NCBI RefSeq assembly: GCF_012584455.1 | Contig: NZ_JABAEB010000003.1 | Location: 187,641 to 251,640 of the forward strand | Origin: Shewanella oncorhynchi | GTDB taxonomy: Bacteria > Pseudomonadota > Gammaproteobacteria > Enterobacterales > Shewanellaceae | DNA: 64,000 bases | Reading direction: 5' to 3' | Shown: piece by piece, positions 15,812-22,768 of the stretch | Numbering within the stretch: position 1 is the stretch's first letter | Layout: each line of letters opens with the position of its first letter | Program-made: the position numbers and the translations under genes | Notes under the pieces: model-generated | What the model was told of the DNA's origin: nothing | Database searches by the model: none | What the model saw: the letters and a program-made list of their open reading frames with translations, nothing else

Positions 15812-16234
15812 TTAGCTCTTAGTTATCCCAGATGAAGCAATCTCCACGTTACCATTTTGGTCAGTAATGACGCGGTATATCTTATGCTGACCTTGCTTTA
15901 TTACAGTTTCTAAATGTTTAACACTGGTATTGAAACATAAGCCTTTACCCGACGTCTGAGCCCCAAGGTATAGCTCGCCAGAATTGACTTTTAATGTCAC
16001 TTTTTCAGAAACATCAAGTGTTGCTGCCAGTTCATCATAAAGATAGACGTTGATATTGCAGCCACTGCCTAGGATCCCACTATCACGAATGATGGTAACA
16101 GTTGCATTGCCGTCATTTAAACCTTTAATGAACTGTCGTTCAGAAGGTACTGGTTTAGCAGCATTAATGGTTACTGCTGAAGTTGCACAACCAGTGAGCA
16201 TAAAGAGTAAGAAAGTTAAGCGGATTATCTTCAT
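15812..16234 (-). CDS. Prophage lipoprotein directly downstream of CI
   Basis: One hundred and forty residues with a lipoprotein signal: MKIIRLTFLLFMLTGC, lipobox LTGC with Cys16, followed by Ala-Thr, which favours outer-membrane sorting. The mature part is beta-rich (ATVTIIRDSGILGSGCNINV, LYLGAQTSG) and contains two further cysteines that could form a disulfide. It loosely resembles DUF2846-type lipoproteins, which is uncertain. It starts 26 bases after the CI stop, so it should be expressed in the lysogen. Small lipoproteins in this position often block superinfection at the cell surface; that is inferred here. Confidence 0.78.
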   Translation of the reverse strand: MKIIRLTFLLFMLTGCATSAVTINAAKPVPSERQFIKGLNDGNATVTIIRDSGILGSGCNINVYLYDELAATLDVSEKVTLKVNSGELYLGAQTSGKGLCFNTSVKHLETVIKQGQHKIYRVITDQNGNVEIASSGITKS

Positions 16235-16260
16235 TTATATAGTCCATTATTAAATAAATA

Positions 16261-17052
16261 TTAGTTAGTCCATACGTTTAGCACTGACCACCAAAACACC
16301 CAACCAATTATTTTAATCGTACTCATTTGCTCAGGCTGGATAAATTCATCTGGGTATTCATCGTTGTTGTAACTTTTAATGCGAATGCCGCCGCCAGGTA
16401 TGCGATAGAGTATTTTCACTCGTAGCATGCCATCGTGATCAATGGCATACATTTTACCATCGACTATATTTTTTTTACTGGTGTCGACGCCAACTGTGGT
16501 GCCGTGATGTAAAACTGGCAGCATGCTGTCACCAGAAACGGTCACACAGGCCGCATATTGCGGATCCACATTGCTCTTTTTGAGGGTTGATTTAGCAAAT
16601 CGCAGCTTACAGCCGCCATTCTCTTGTACAAAACTAGAACCATTACCTGCGGCTAATTCTACTTCACGGTAGAAAGGTAAAGCCACTTCATCATCCCTTA
16701 ATGGGGTATCACCATCCCACAGCTCAAAACCCGGATGCCACTCTGCATTAGATTCTGTATTAGCATTGTTATTTTCAGTTTCAACGCTACCAGAAAGCAG
16801 CCACTCAGCTGTGCAATCAAGCGTCTTACTTAGATTGATAAGGTTTTTCCCTTTTGGCGTATTCATACCAAGTTCCCATTGGGTAATGGAACTTGGTGTG
16901 ATTTGAAGCGCATCCGCAATATTTTTTTGCGTCAATTTAAGTTCTTTTCTGCGCCGTCTAATTCTGTCGCCAATCTGCTCGGCTTGATAACTCATAACAA
17001 ATATCTCATTAGCAAAATCTTTATCGTTAGTTATCTTACATTCGTTTGACAT
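16261..17052 (-). CDS. cI: CI-type phage repressor (XRE + S24 peptidase)
   Basis: Maintains lysogeny by binding the GTTAG-N4-CTAAC operators. Residues ~27-85 are an XRE helix-turn-helix (IRRRRKELKLTQKNIADALQ, SSITQWELG). The C-terminal S24 domain has the self-cleavage site Ala135-Gly136 (VELAAGNGS), nucleophile Ser176 (SGDSMLP) and general base Lys213 (MLRVKIL), spaced 37 residues as in LexA. It should therefore be inactivated by RecA after DNA damage. ATG 17052 has aagga upstream; an internal ATG at residue 20 is an alternative. It heads an operon with the lipoprotein, exonuclease-BRCT and PIN genes. Confidence 0.93.
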   Translation of the reverse strand: MSNECKITNDKDFANEIFVMSYQAEQIGDRIRRRRKELKLTQKNIADALQITPSSITQWELGMNTPKGKNLINLSKTLDCTAEWLLSGSVETENNNANTESNAEWHPGFELWDGDTPLRDDEVALPFYREVELAAGNGSSFVQENGGCKLRFAKSTLKKSNVDPQYAACVTVSGDSMLPVLHHGTTVGVDTSKKNIVDGKMYAIDHDGMLRVKILYRIPGGGIRIKSYNNDEYPDEFIQPEQMSTIKIIGWVFWWSVLNVWTN

Positions 17053-17073
17053 TAGAATCCTTTTGTTGATAAT
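17046..17073 (+). promoter_or_regulatory. cro promoter (PR-type)
   Basis: TTGACA (17046-17051) and GATAAT (17068-17073) with a 16-base spacer point rightward, and the operator palindrome follows immediately at the start region. The -35 lies over the start of cI on the opposite strand, as in compact phage switches. The leftward maintenance promoter for cI has no good -35/-10 pair, which suggests it needs activation. Confidence 0.7.
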
Positions 17074-17087
17074 GTTAGAAAACTAAC
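17074..17087. promoter_or_regulatory. Repressor operator at cro promoter
   Basis: GTTAGAAAACTAAC is a perfect 5-bp inverted repeat around AAAA, directly after the -10 of the rightward promoter and three bases before the cro ribosome binding site. It shares GTTAG/CTAAC arms with both sites at 12622-12670. Confidence 0.75.
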
Positions 17088-17100
17088 TTTAAGGGTGAAT

Positions 17101-17304
17101 ATGAAAACATCTGACGCTGTAGCTTTCTTTAAAACCAAATCCAATTTGGCTAAGCAACTCGGCATAACTCACTCATCTATCTCGCAGTGGGGCCAAGAAG
17201 TTCCTGAGCTTCGAGCCTTTCAGCTTGAGCGCTTAACGGGTGGTGAATTGAAGGTTCATGCTGATAAAACCCTTGAATCCAATTCAGCATCTCAGGTTGC
17301 CTAG
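17101..17304 (+). CDS. cro: Cro-like repressor
   Basis: A 67-residue DNA-binding protein with a YdaS/Cro-type helix-turn-helix: DAVAFFKTKSNLAKQLGITH, then SSISQWGQEVPELRAFQLER. It is divergent from CI and is the first gene of the rightward early operon, the normal place for Cro. The ATG at 17101 follows aaggg with a 6-base gap; GTG 17095 is too close to the same site. It would turn off CI synthesis during lytic growth. Confidence 0.85.
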   Translation: MKTSDAVAFFKTKSNLAKQLGITHSSISQWGQEVPELRAFQLERLTGGELKVHADKTLESNSASQVA

Positions 17305-17336
17305 CTAACGAGTGTCTAAACAGGATAACTAACCCA

Positions 17337-17906
17337 ATGAGTAAACTCACATTAAAGCGCCATAGTCTCTCATGTACCGATCCACTCTATGCCGCCCATG
17401 CGCTTGGGCACGATTACGGTGTAGATAAGCTAGCGAAGGATTTATTCCAGCAGCCCGGTGTGATGTACAACAAGCTCAACCCTGATAACGACAGCAATCA
17501 CTTGTACTTACGTGATGCGATTCATCTTACTGAGTTGGCCGATGACGACCGTATTGTTTCGGCTTGGTGCCATAGCCGTGGTGGCGTGTTCGTTAAGCTG
17601 CCTGCCGCGGTTAACTGTGACGAAGAGTTGAGCGATCAGCTGCTATTGATTAGCGAGCAGATGGGTATTGCACTGGCCGAAATTCGCGACTCCCGCGCTG
17701 ATGGGGTGATCACCCCTGACGAGTTTGAACGTATCGGCCGCGAACTGACCAACACAGTGCGTGAAGTATTGTCACTTAAAGCCGTGGTGAGCAGCCAAGT
17801 GCGGGAATTGCCGCAAGTGAATGATTTTAGTATTGAGCTGCAACCTAACAAGACTTTGACTGTGGCTTTTTCGCAAACCTTATCAAAGAGCGCATCCAAT
17901 GAGTGA
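17337..17906 (+). CDS. CII-like phage regulatory protein (CP76 family)
   Basis: One hundred and eighty-nine residues matching the phage CII-like CP76 family: an early DPLYAAHALGHDYGVDKLA, then QQPGVMYNKLNPDNDSNHLY with the HTH that replaces sigma-factor or helix-turn-helix reading, and DAIHLTELADDDRIVSAW. These proteins decide early gene expression or lysogeny in P22-like and Mu-like phages. It sits 33 bases after cro in the rightward operon. Family assignment is good, exact regulatory targets unknown. Confidence 0.8.
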   Translation: MSKLTLKRHSLSCTDPLYAAHALGHDYGVDKLAKDLFQQPGVMYNKLNPDNDSNHLYLRDAIHLTELADDDRIVSAWCHSRGGVFVKLPAAVNCDEELSDQLLLISEQMGIALAEIRDSRADGVITPDEFERIGRELTNTVREVLSLKAVVSSQVRELPQVNDFSIELQPNKTLTVAFSQTLSKSASNE

Positions 17907-18093
17907 TATTGCAGATGCCGCCGCTATCGAAAATGAAGTGCATGTGAAGGCTGCGCTTGGCGTTCGCCAGCCGTCATTGCCGTTTACTGGCAGATGCCAC
18001 TATTGCTTAACCAAGATTACAGGCGCAAGTCACTTTTGTGATGCCGACTGTCGCCATGACCATGAGCGCCTAAAGGCTAATGGGAGAGCGTGA
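17899..18093 (+). CDS. Small zinc-finger-like phage protein
   Basis: Sixty-four residues with CHYC (residue ~32) and CDADCRHDH (~49-57), a pattern typical of small treble-clef phage proteins found beside CII-like genes. It overlaps the preceding gene by eight bases. Exact function unknown. Confidence 0.65.
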   Translation: MSDIADAAAIENEVHVKAALGVRQPSLPFTGRCHYCLTKITGASHFCDADCRHDHERLKANGRA

Positions 18094-18350
18094 TGGCAGG
18101 TAGAAACTTAGTCTTTATGCCGCAGCTTAATTTAAATCAGTTAACTGATAACTCCTGCGCAAAATCTTGTACCGATATTCCCTACACACCTGAAGAAGAT
18201 GAAGCTTTTGCACGGATTCAGCGCAATCAAGATATTGCCTTGCTGGCGAATGTGATCAGGCAGTCACCGACTACGAGTGCTGAAGGTATTGCGGCGCGGG
18301 TACTGGATGCGGGGTATCAGTTTTCAGGTAGTGCAGTGCAGTTGAAATAA
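18093..18350 (+). CDS. Hypothetical early phage protein
   Basis: Eighty-five residues, not recognised. The middle (YTPEEDEAFARIQRNQDIAL) and end (SAEGIAARVLDAGYQFSGSA) look like a short helical DNA-associated protein. The ATG at 18093 overlaps the upstream stop as TGATG; the GTG one codon earlier is less likely. Confidence 0.6.
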   Translation: MAGRNLVFMPQLNLNQLTDNSCAKSCTDIPYTPEEDEAFARIQRNQDIALLANVIRQSPTTSAEGIAARVLDAGYQFSGSAVQLK

Positions 18351-18352
18351 GA

Positions 18353-18384
18353 AAGCCCACTAGAGCTGTGGAGGCCGTGGGCTT
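18353..18384 (+). terminator. Hairpin before replication genes
   Basis: AAGCCCAC and GTGGGCTT form an 8-bp stem with a 16-base loop immediately after the previous stop codon. No T-run follows (aatacc), so it may be a weak or conditional terminator or an RNA processing site rather than a full intrinsic terminator. It lies 39 bases before the O-like gene. Confidence 0.4.
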
Positions 18385-18422
18385 AATACCGAGCAACGTT
18401 ACAAGAAGCCGAGGTAAGGCAG

Positions 18423-19490
18423 ATGTTACAAGAACAAGAACTTAGCGTCAATCATGATGCTGGTGGCAGCAATGTGGTGCCGTTACGGCCCGTTGCTGTA
18501 CACAAACAACAAGTGCGGGGTGGGGTGGTGAAAGCAGACTTGGACGATGGTTATTTACGACTCTCCAATACGCTTGTGGATGCCCTGTGCCGAACGAAAT
18601 TGAGTGATCGTGAAAGCCGTGTTGTGTTTGCTGTGATCCGTAGAACCTACGGCTATGGCAAGGCCACTGATTGGGTTTGCTTAGAGCAATTAGCCGACAT
18701 GACGGGCATTACAACGAGCAATATTTGTCATGCGATTAAGTCGCTTACTGCGCGCGATATCATCATAAAAGATGGTCGTAAAGTTGGCGTTAACCCGATT
18801 GTTTCGGCGTGGCAAGAAAAGAAATCGCATTCGATTAACGGTAAAAAACACACTGTTAAAACTGACAATATTATTGTCGATTCTGATAATGCCATTGTCG
18901 AAACCGACAGCGTAGGTTGTCAGAACCGAGAGATACAAAAGAAAGACACTAATACAAAAGAAATACAAAAGATCTCTTCGTCGAACATTGCTGTCGCAAT
19001 GACCGACAAGCCATTAAAACTCGATGCTGCTGTTCAAACTCCGAATGGCAAACTTTGGGGCACTCAGGACGATTTAACCTGTGCTGAGTACATCTTCAAC
19101 AAAGTCCTGATTGTTAACCCCACTGCAAAGCAGCCTAACTGGCCTGACTGGGCAAACCAAGTGCGCTTAATGCGCGTGCAAGACCAACGCACTCACCATG
19201 AAATCTGCAAGCTGTTTAAGTTTGCCAATACCGACTTATTTTGGGGAAGCAATGTGTTATGCCCCAAAACCCTACGTAAACAATGGGACAAACTTAACGC
19301 CAAACTGCTAGCGAGAACATCACATGAAACCACTGCAAACGATTCTGCCGCACACAATCAACGCTATGAGAACCCCACAGCCAGAGTATTCCGCGAACTG
19401 CGGGAAATGGCAGAGCAACTCGAGCAGTCAACAGATCACCACGGTGGTGGCCACACAATTGATGCCGACTATGAACCTGTACAGTCGTGA
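18423..19490 (+). CDS. Phage replication initiator, O-like
   Basis: Residues ~38-125 are the phage replication protein O N-terminal domain: LDDGYLRLSNTLVDALCRTK, LSDRESRVVFAVIRRTYGYG, WVCLEQLADMTGITTSNICH, a winged helix that binds iterons. The middle (residues ~145-185) contains a seven-residue repeat encoded by tandem 21-bp iterons, and the C-terminal part would contact the loader protein. This matches lambda, where the origin lies inside O. The next gene overlaps its 3' end in another frame. Confidence 0.85.
   Translation: MLQEQELSVNHDAGGSNVVPLRPVAVHKQQVRGGVVKADLDDGYLRLSNTLVDALCRTKLSDRESRVVFAVIRRTYGYGKATDWVCLEQLADMTGITTSNICHAIKSLTARDIIIKDGRKVGVNPIVSAWQEKKSHSINGKKHTVKTDNIIVDSDNAIVETDSVGCQNREIQKKDTNTKEIQKISSSNIAVAMTDKPLKLDAAVQTPNGKLWGTQDDLTCAEYIFNKVLIVNPTAKQPNWPDWANQVRLMRVQDQRTHHEICKLFKFANTDLFWGSNVLCPKTLRKQWDKLNAKLLARTSHETTANDSAAHNQRYENPTARVFRELREMAEQLEQSTDHHGGGHTIDADYEPVQS
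18864..18972 (+). other. Predicted replication origin inside the O-like gene
   Basis: Three tandem 21-bp iterons start at 18864, 18885 and 18906, each with the dyad GAYA...TGTC; the first is a perfect 15-base palindrome, GACAATATTATTGTC. They are followed by an A-rich stretch with TACAAAAGA three times (18934, 18953, 18964). Iterons plus an adjacent easily melted A/T tract inside the initiator gene is the same plan as lambda ori. The 21-bp period places each repeat on the same DNA face. Confidence 0.7.
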
Positions 19491-20022
19491 TTTTAGCAAT
19501 CGGTTTGGTGCTGAGCTTGGCAGTGTAGTGGCGGAGTTTGTTAGCAAAATTGGCGAGGCAGGTTTGAGTGTTAGTGAGGTGATGATCGGTATTGAGGCAT
19601 TTAAACAACGCGCAGCGACCGCGCCATGGAGCGTTAACCCTGCGGAGTTCGTGGCTATGTGTACGCCTACGCCTGAACAGTTGGGCTTGCCTAGTGCAGA
19701 ACAAGCTTATCGTGAGTGTTGTTCACATGGTCGATGGCCGAGTGAGCACAATTGGAGCCATGGCGCTGTATTTGCCGCTGGCCGTGAAACAGGTTGGTAT
19801 GAGTTGCAAAACCGTACTGAACAGCAAACTTGGCCTTTATTTAAACGTAATTACGAGGTGATGTGCCGCCGAGCAGTGAAAGGAGAAAGCTTTGATGCCT
19901 GTATTCCTAAGGCACTTGCAGCGCCAGTAAACAAGCCAGTAGAAAATCAAAAGGCATGTTCGATTATTGCTGATCTGCGCCAAAAGTTTGGACTAAGGAC
20001 TGCCAATGGCTCTGGCAATTAA
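19324..20022 (+). CDS. P-like replication (helicase-loading) protein
   Basis: Two hundred and thirty-two residues, following O and overlapping it. The central region (NRFGAELGSVVAEFVSKIGE, LSVSEVMIGIEAFKQRAATA, PWSVNPAEFVAMCTPTPEQL) matches the phage P-type replication proteins, which bring DnaB helicase to O at the origin. The start is uncertain: ATG 19324 gives a 167-base overlap with O, ATG 19366 or 19462 would give less. Confidence 0.7.
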   Translation: MKPLQTILPHTINAMRTPQPEYSANCGKWQSNSSSQQITTVVATQLMPTMNLYSRDFSNRFGAELGSVVAEFVSKIGEAGLSVSEVMIGIEAFKQRAATAPWSVNPAEFVAMCTPTPEQLGLPSAEQAYRECCSHGRWPSEHNWSHGAVFAAGRETGWYELQNRTEQQTWPLFKRNYEVMCRRAVKGESFDACIPKALAAPVNKPVENQKACSIIADLRQKFGLRTANGSGN

Positions 20023-20392
20023 ACCGTTACCTGCAGATGCGCCTGATTTTTATAGCGCGATTGTGGCGCCAAAGGCTTCAGCTAGCGTTGCGAACACAAC
20101 GGTCCAAGATGCGGTTAACGATGCCGTGTTGTTTGTACCGATTCAGTACTCTGCAGCAGATCTACTGGCACAAGGCTTTCGGTGTGCGCGTGAATACCCG
20201 TTGTTTTATCACTGCCGTAGTGGTGATTCAGACGCCAAGCGGATTCAACAGCACATGTCTGTTATTCCTCAGCAGTTTAAGCATTCAGTGTCGATCGAGT
20301 ACGAACGCTTATTTGCCATTGGTGGGCGCGATGGTCGCTTTCAGGCGAATCGGTTTTTAGTGCAGCAGTCGAAGCATTTTAGAGGGGTATAG
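20006..20392 (+). CDS. Hypothetical protein in replication region
   Basis: One hundred and twenty-eight residues, not recognised. A notable segment is QYSAADLLAQGFRCAREYPL, followed by HCRSGDSDAKRIQQHM and an ending RFLVQQSKHF. It overlaps the P-like gene by 17 bases and ends one base before the resolvase GTG, so it is part of the early-right operon. Possibly a helper in replication or recombination. Confidence 0.55.
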   Translation: MALAIKPLPADAPDFYSAIVAPKASASVANTTVQDAVNDAVLFVPIQYSAADLLAQGFRCAREYPLFYHCRSGDSDAKRIQQHMSVIPQQFKHSVSIEYERLFAIGGRDGRFQANRFLVQQSKHFRGV

Positions 20393-20393
20393 C

Positions 20394-20900
20394 GTGATTC
20401 GAATTGGTATTGATCCTGACCTGACTAAAAGCGGTGTGGCGACTGTCGTAAACGGCGAAATAGTGACGCTTAAAAGTATGGGGTTTAGTGAGTTGATTGA
20501 GTTTGTTGTTAGCAGTGCTGCTAGCTCGCCTTGCACTGTGTTACTCGAAGATGTGGATAACAAAAAGCCGGTGTTTCCTAAGCGGTTAAGGCAGTCGGCT
20601 AAAGGGCAAAACCCATTGCTTGCCTACGTTGGCTATGCACCTAGCCAAAGCGGATCTAACGCCAAGGTGAACATGAGTATCGCTGAGGATTTGGGCAAGG
20701 TGAAAGCCACGGCCAGACTGATTAAAGAAGTGCTTGAGGATAAGGGCATCAAAGTCACTTTGGTAAAGCCGCTGCGTGGTCCGATTAAAAAAGCCAAGGA
20801 TAGCAGTGTTTATTTTAACAAGATCACCGGTTGGACGGGGCGCAGCAATGCCGACACTCGCGATGCTGCACTGATCGCCATGTTTGGGCAGGGGGAATAA
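20394..20900 (+). CDS. RuvC-like Holliday-junction resolvase
   Basis: A retroviral-integrase/RNase-H-fold nuclease: MIRIGIDPDLTKSGVATV (Asp7 in the first strand), TVLLEDVDNKKP (Glu52) and SNADTRDAALIA (Asp154/Asp157), the acidic set of RuvC. At 168 residues it has RuvC length. Phages with O/P replication often carry RuvC-, RusA- or Rap-type resolvases in this nin-like position to resolve branched replication or recombination intermediates. It starts at GTG 20394. Confidence 0.82.
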   Translation: MIRIGIDPDLTKSGVATVVNGEIVTLKSMGFSELIEFVVSSAASSPCTVLLEDVDNKKPVFPKRLRQSAKGQNPLLAYVGYAPSQSGSNAKVNMSIAEDLGKVKATARLIKEVLEDKGIKVTLVKPLRGPIKKAKDSSVYFNKITGWTGRSNADTRDAALIAMFGQGE

Positions 20901-21343
20901 TGACAACTCTAAAATTATCGTTTGATGAGCGCATTGATAAAGCGATCGCATTCTATGTCACTCAAAAGTTATCGGTCATTGATTCTGCCCAGCGTGCTGA
21001 CGTTAGCAAAGGCGCACTCACTAGAGCGCTGAAAAAGCGCGGGGTTTTCCGTGATAGATCGGTTTTATGTGCTTCAAATCTTGAAAAGGCCATTGATTTA
21101 TATGTTGGCGGCTATTCGATTTTAAAGGCGTGTAAAGAGGCTGGCGTTAGTAATTCCACGCTCAGTGATGCTTTATATCTGAGGAAGCTGGTCAGAGAAG
21201 ATGTGACTCGCAAGCCTGAAAGCTCGGTATCGCGCATTGATCCGCTGGAATCGAAAGAGAGCCGTGTATTTCGCATGGCGCTGGCCATTATTCACAAAAG
21301 TGCGGCACCGACTGCGCCATCACCTCAAGGGACTGACAGATGA
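20900..21343 (+). CDS. Double helix-turn-helix phage protein
   Basis: One hundred and forty-seven residues with two related motifs: KLSVIDSAQRADVSKGALTR at residues 23-42 and YSILKACKEAGVSNSTLSDA at ~71-90. Each looks like an Hin/transposase-type helix-turn-helix. It overlaps the resolvase stop (TAATG) and the next start. A regulatory DNA-binding role just before the Q-like gene is likely. Confidence 0.65.
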   Translation: MTTLKLSFDERIDKAIAFYVTQKLSVIDSAQRADVSKGALTRALKKRGVFRDRSVLCASNLEKAIDLYVGGYSILKACKEAGVSNSTLSDALYLRKLVREDVTRKPESSVSRIDPLESKESRVFRMALAIIHKSAAPTAPSPQGTDR

Positions 21344-21909
21344 TATCGATAGAGCGCGTATTTGAGTTGTTGTCGCCCCGCGGTGTTGCGATTGGCGCTG
21401 CAGTCGGTGGCAAAGGGGTTTTTAGTAAGGAGGATGCTATGGGTGTTGTCGCGCAGGTGCAGGGTAAGTATTTAGTCGGCGTTAAAGTATTAGAGGCCAG
21501 TATTTGCGGCGATATTGATGCCGAGAATTTGCTGATCAACGCCTTAGCCAAACAGTATGAAACCGACTTTAGGCCTGTTGCTGCTACTGCGTTGGCAAAG
21601 CTGGCAGTGAATGAGGTTTGTGGATCCCGCGTTTGCACTAAGTGCCATGGCACTAAGCTGAATTATCACCGCAATGGTGAGTGTCTACATTGCTGCGGTA
21701 CCGGAAAGATGTTGAACACGGTTGAGCAGCTGACTAAATCGTTTTGTGATTTAAGCGGTACTAAGATCACTGCAGAACAATTTAGCCAGCATTTTTACGA
21801 CAAGTACATGACTGGCGTCGACACACTGCACCATCATCAAGCCGATGCCGAACGCCATGCAAAGCGGGTATTGCGCTTAGTCGCTGCTGAAAATGAGCAG
21901 GTGAACTAA
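21340..21909 (+). CDS. Q-like late antitermination protein
   Basis: One hundred and eighty-nine residues with a paired zinc motif CTKCHGTKLN ... CLHCCGTGK (residues ~101-127), characteristic of phage antitermination protein Q and DnaJ-like zinc fingers, plus a helix VEQLTKSFCDLSG after it. It lies at the end of the early-right operon, the usual Q location, and many terminators are present in the late region that would need such a factor. It overlaps its neighbours by four and one bases. Confidence 0.75.
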   Translation: MISIERVFELLSPRGVAIGAAVGGKGVFSKEDAMGVVAQVQGKYLVGVKVLEASICGDIDAENLLINALAKQYETDFRPVAATALAKLAVNEVCGSRVCTKCHGTKLNYHRNGECLHCCGTGKMLNTVEQLTKSFCDLSGTKITAEQFSQHFYDKYMTGVDTLHHHQADAERHAKRVLRLVAAENEQVN

Positions 21910-22172
21910 TGAGTACACCAGATAACAGACTTAAATTTAATGACGTCCCTTGGCAGCAAGGTCGCGTTCTTTCCACAAGACACACTCGCCGCTGGAGTAA
22001 GCAAGAACTTGAGAAAGTCACAAGGATAGAACGCCGCACCGCCTTTGCTCACTTTTATGCCCATGATGAAGGCCAAGGACGCGAGTTTGTGTATCAATTT
22101 GATAGCGCTGAAGAGTGTGCGAAAGCGGTTAATGAGCACAACAAAGCGCTAGCTGAGGCACTATCTAAATGA
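21909..22172 (+). CDS. Hypothetical phage protein
   Basis: Eighty-seven residues, basic at the N-terminus (RVLSTRHTRRWSKQELEKVT) then acidic and helical (QFDSAEECAKAVNEHNKALA). Coupled to the Q-like gene by a one-base overlap (TAATG). Not recognised. Confidence 0.6.
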   Translation: MSTPDNRLKFNDVPWQQGRVLSTRHTRRWSKQELEKVTRIERRTAFAHFYAHDEGQGREFVYQFDSAEECAKAVNEHNKALAEALSK

Positions 22173-22768
22173 TTGAGACAGTAAACGACTTAGTTAAGCG
22201 CCTAGTTAAAGAAGCTGATCAACTCGAGTCTATGGGCTCGGTTGATTTGGCCTGTGGCGTTCAGGCTGCAGTGCGGGTGATCCGTGATGAATTAGATGCT
22301 AATGCCGCGATTGGTAATGCTGACAGCCACCGCATCGAGCCGCTAGAACGCCAGAACAAACGCTTGATGGCGGTACTCGCCAAGCAGTCAGTATTGAATG
22401 AACGCTTTGATTTGCTCTGTAAAGACAGCGTGTTATCAACGCCTGAATATAAAGCTATGGTGTTTGCCAAAGAGGCGATTAAACGCCAGATCAATGCGCT
22501 GCCAAAGTGCAGAACCTGCCGTGGCTTTGGCAAAGTGAGGCCGATGTTTGCGCTGTATTGCTGTGATCAATGCGGCGGTATCGGCGTGAATATTGCGGCT
22601 TATAGCGAGCTGGTTAAGCTGCAGCAATCCTTGATCCTGACTGAGTTTGAGTTGATTGAAAAACTGATTGCTGACTTGTTTAAGGTGGGGTTATCACCTG
22701 CAGATAAAGAAGCCATTGCCATCGAGTATTTTTACGCGGATTGCAGCACTAACCTGAGGTGTGACTAA
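22169..22768 (+). CDS. Zinc-finger protein next to Q, possible second antitermination or regulatory factor
   Basis: One hundred and ninety-nine residues. A helical N-terminal half precedes CRTCRGFGK and CCDQCGGIG (residues ~112-136), two Cx2C pairs with the Cx2CxGxG look of DnaJ/Q-type zinc fingers, as in the Q-like protein upstream. The C-terminal ~60 residues are helical and end in PADKEAIAIEYFYADC, resembling the sigma-like tail of some phage late regulators. It overlaps both neighbouring genes. Could be the true late antiterminator of the pair. Confidence 0.6.
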   Translation: MIETVNDLVKRLVKEADQLESMGSVDLACGVQAAVRVIRDELDANAAIGNADSHRIEPLERQNKRLMAVLAKQSVLNERFDLLCKDSVLSTPEYKAMVFAKEAIKRQINALPKCRTCRGFGKVRPMFALYCCDQCGGIGVNIAAYSELVKLQQSLILTEFELIEKLIADLFKVGLSPADKEAIAIEYFYADCSTNLRCD

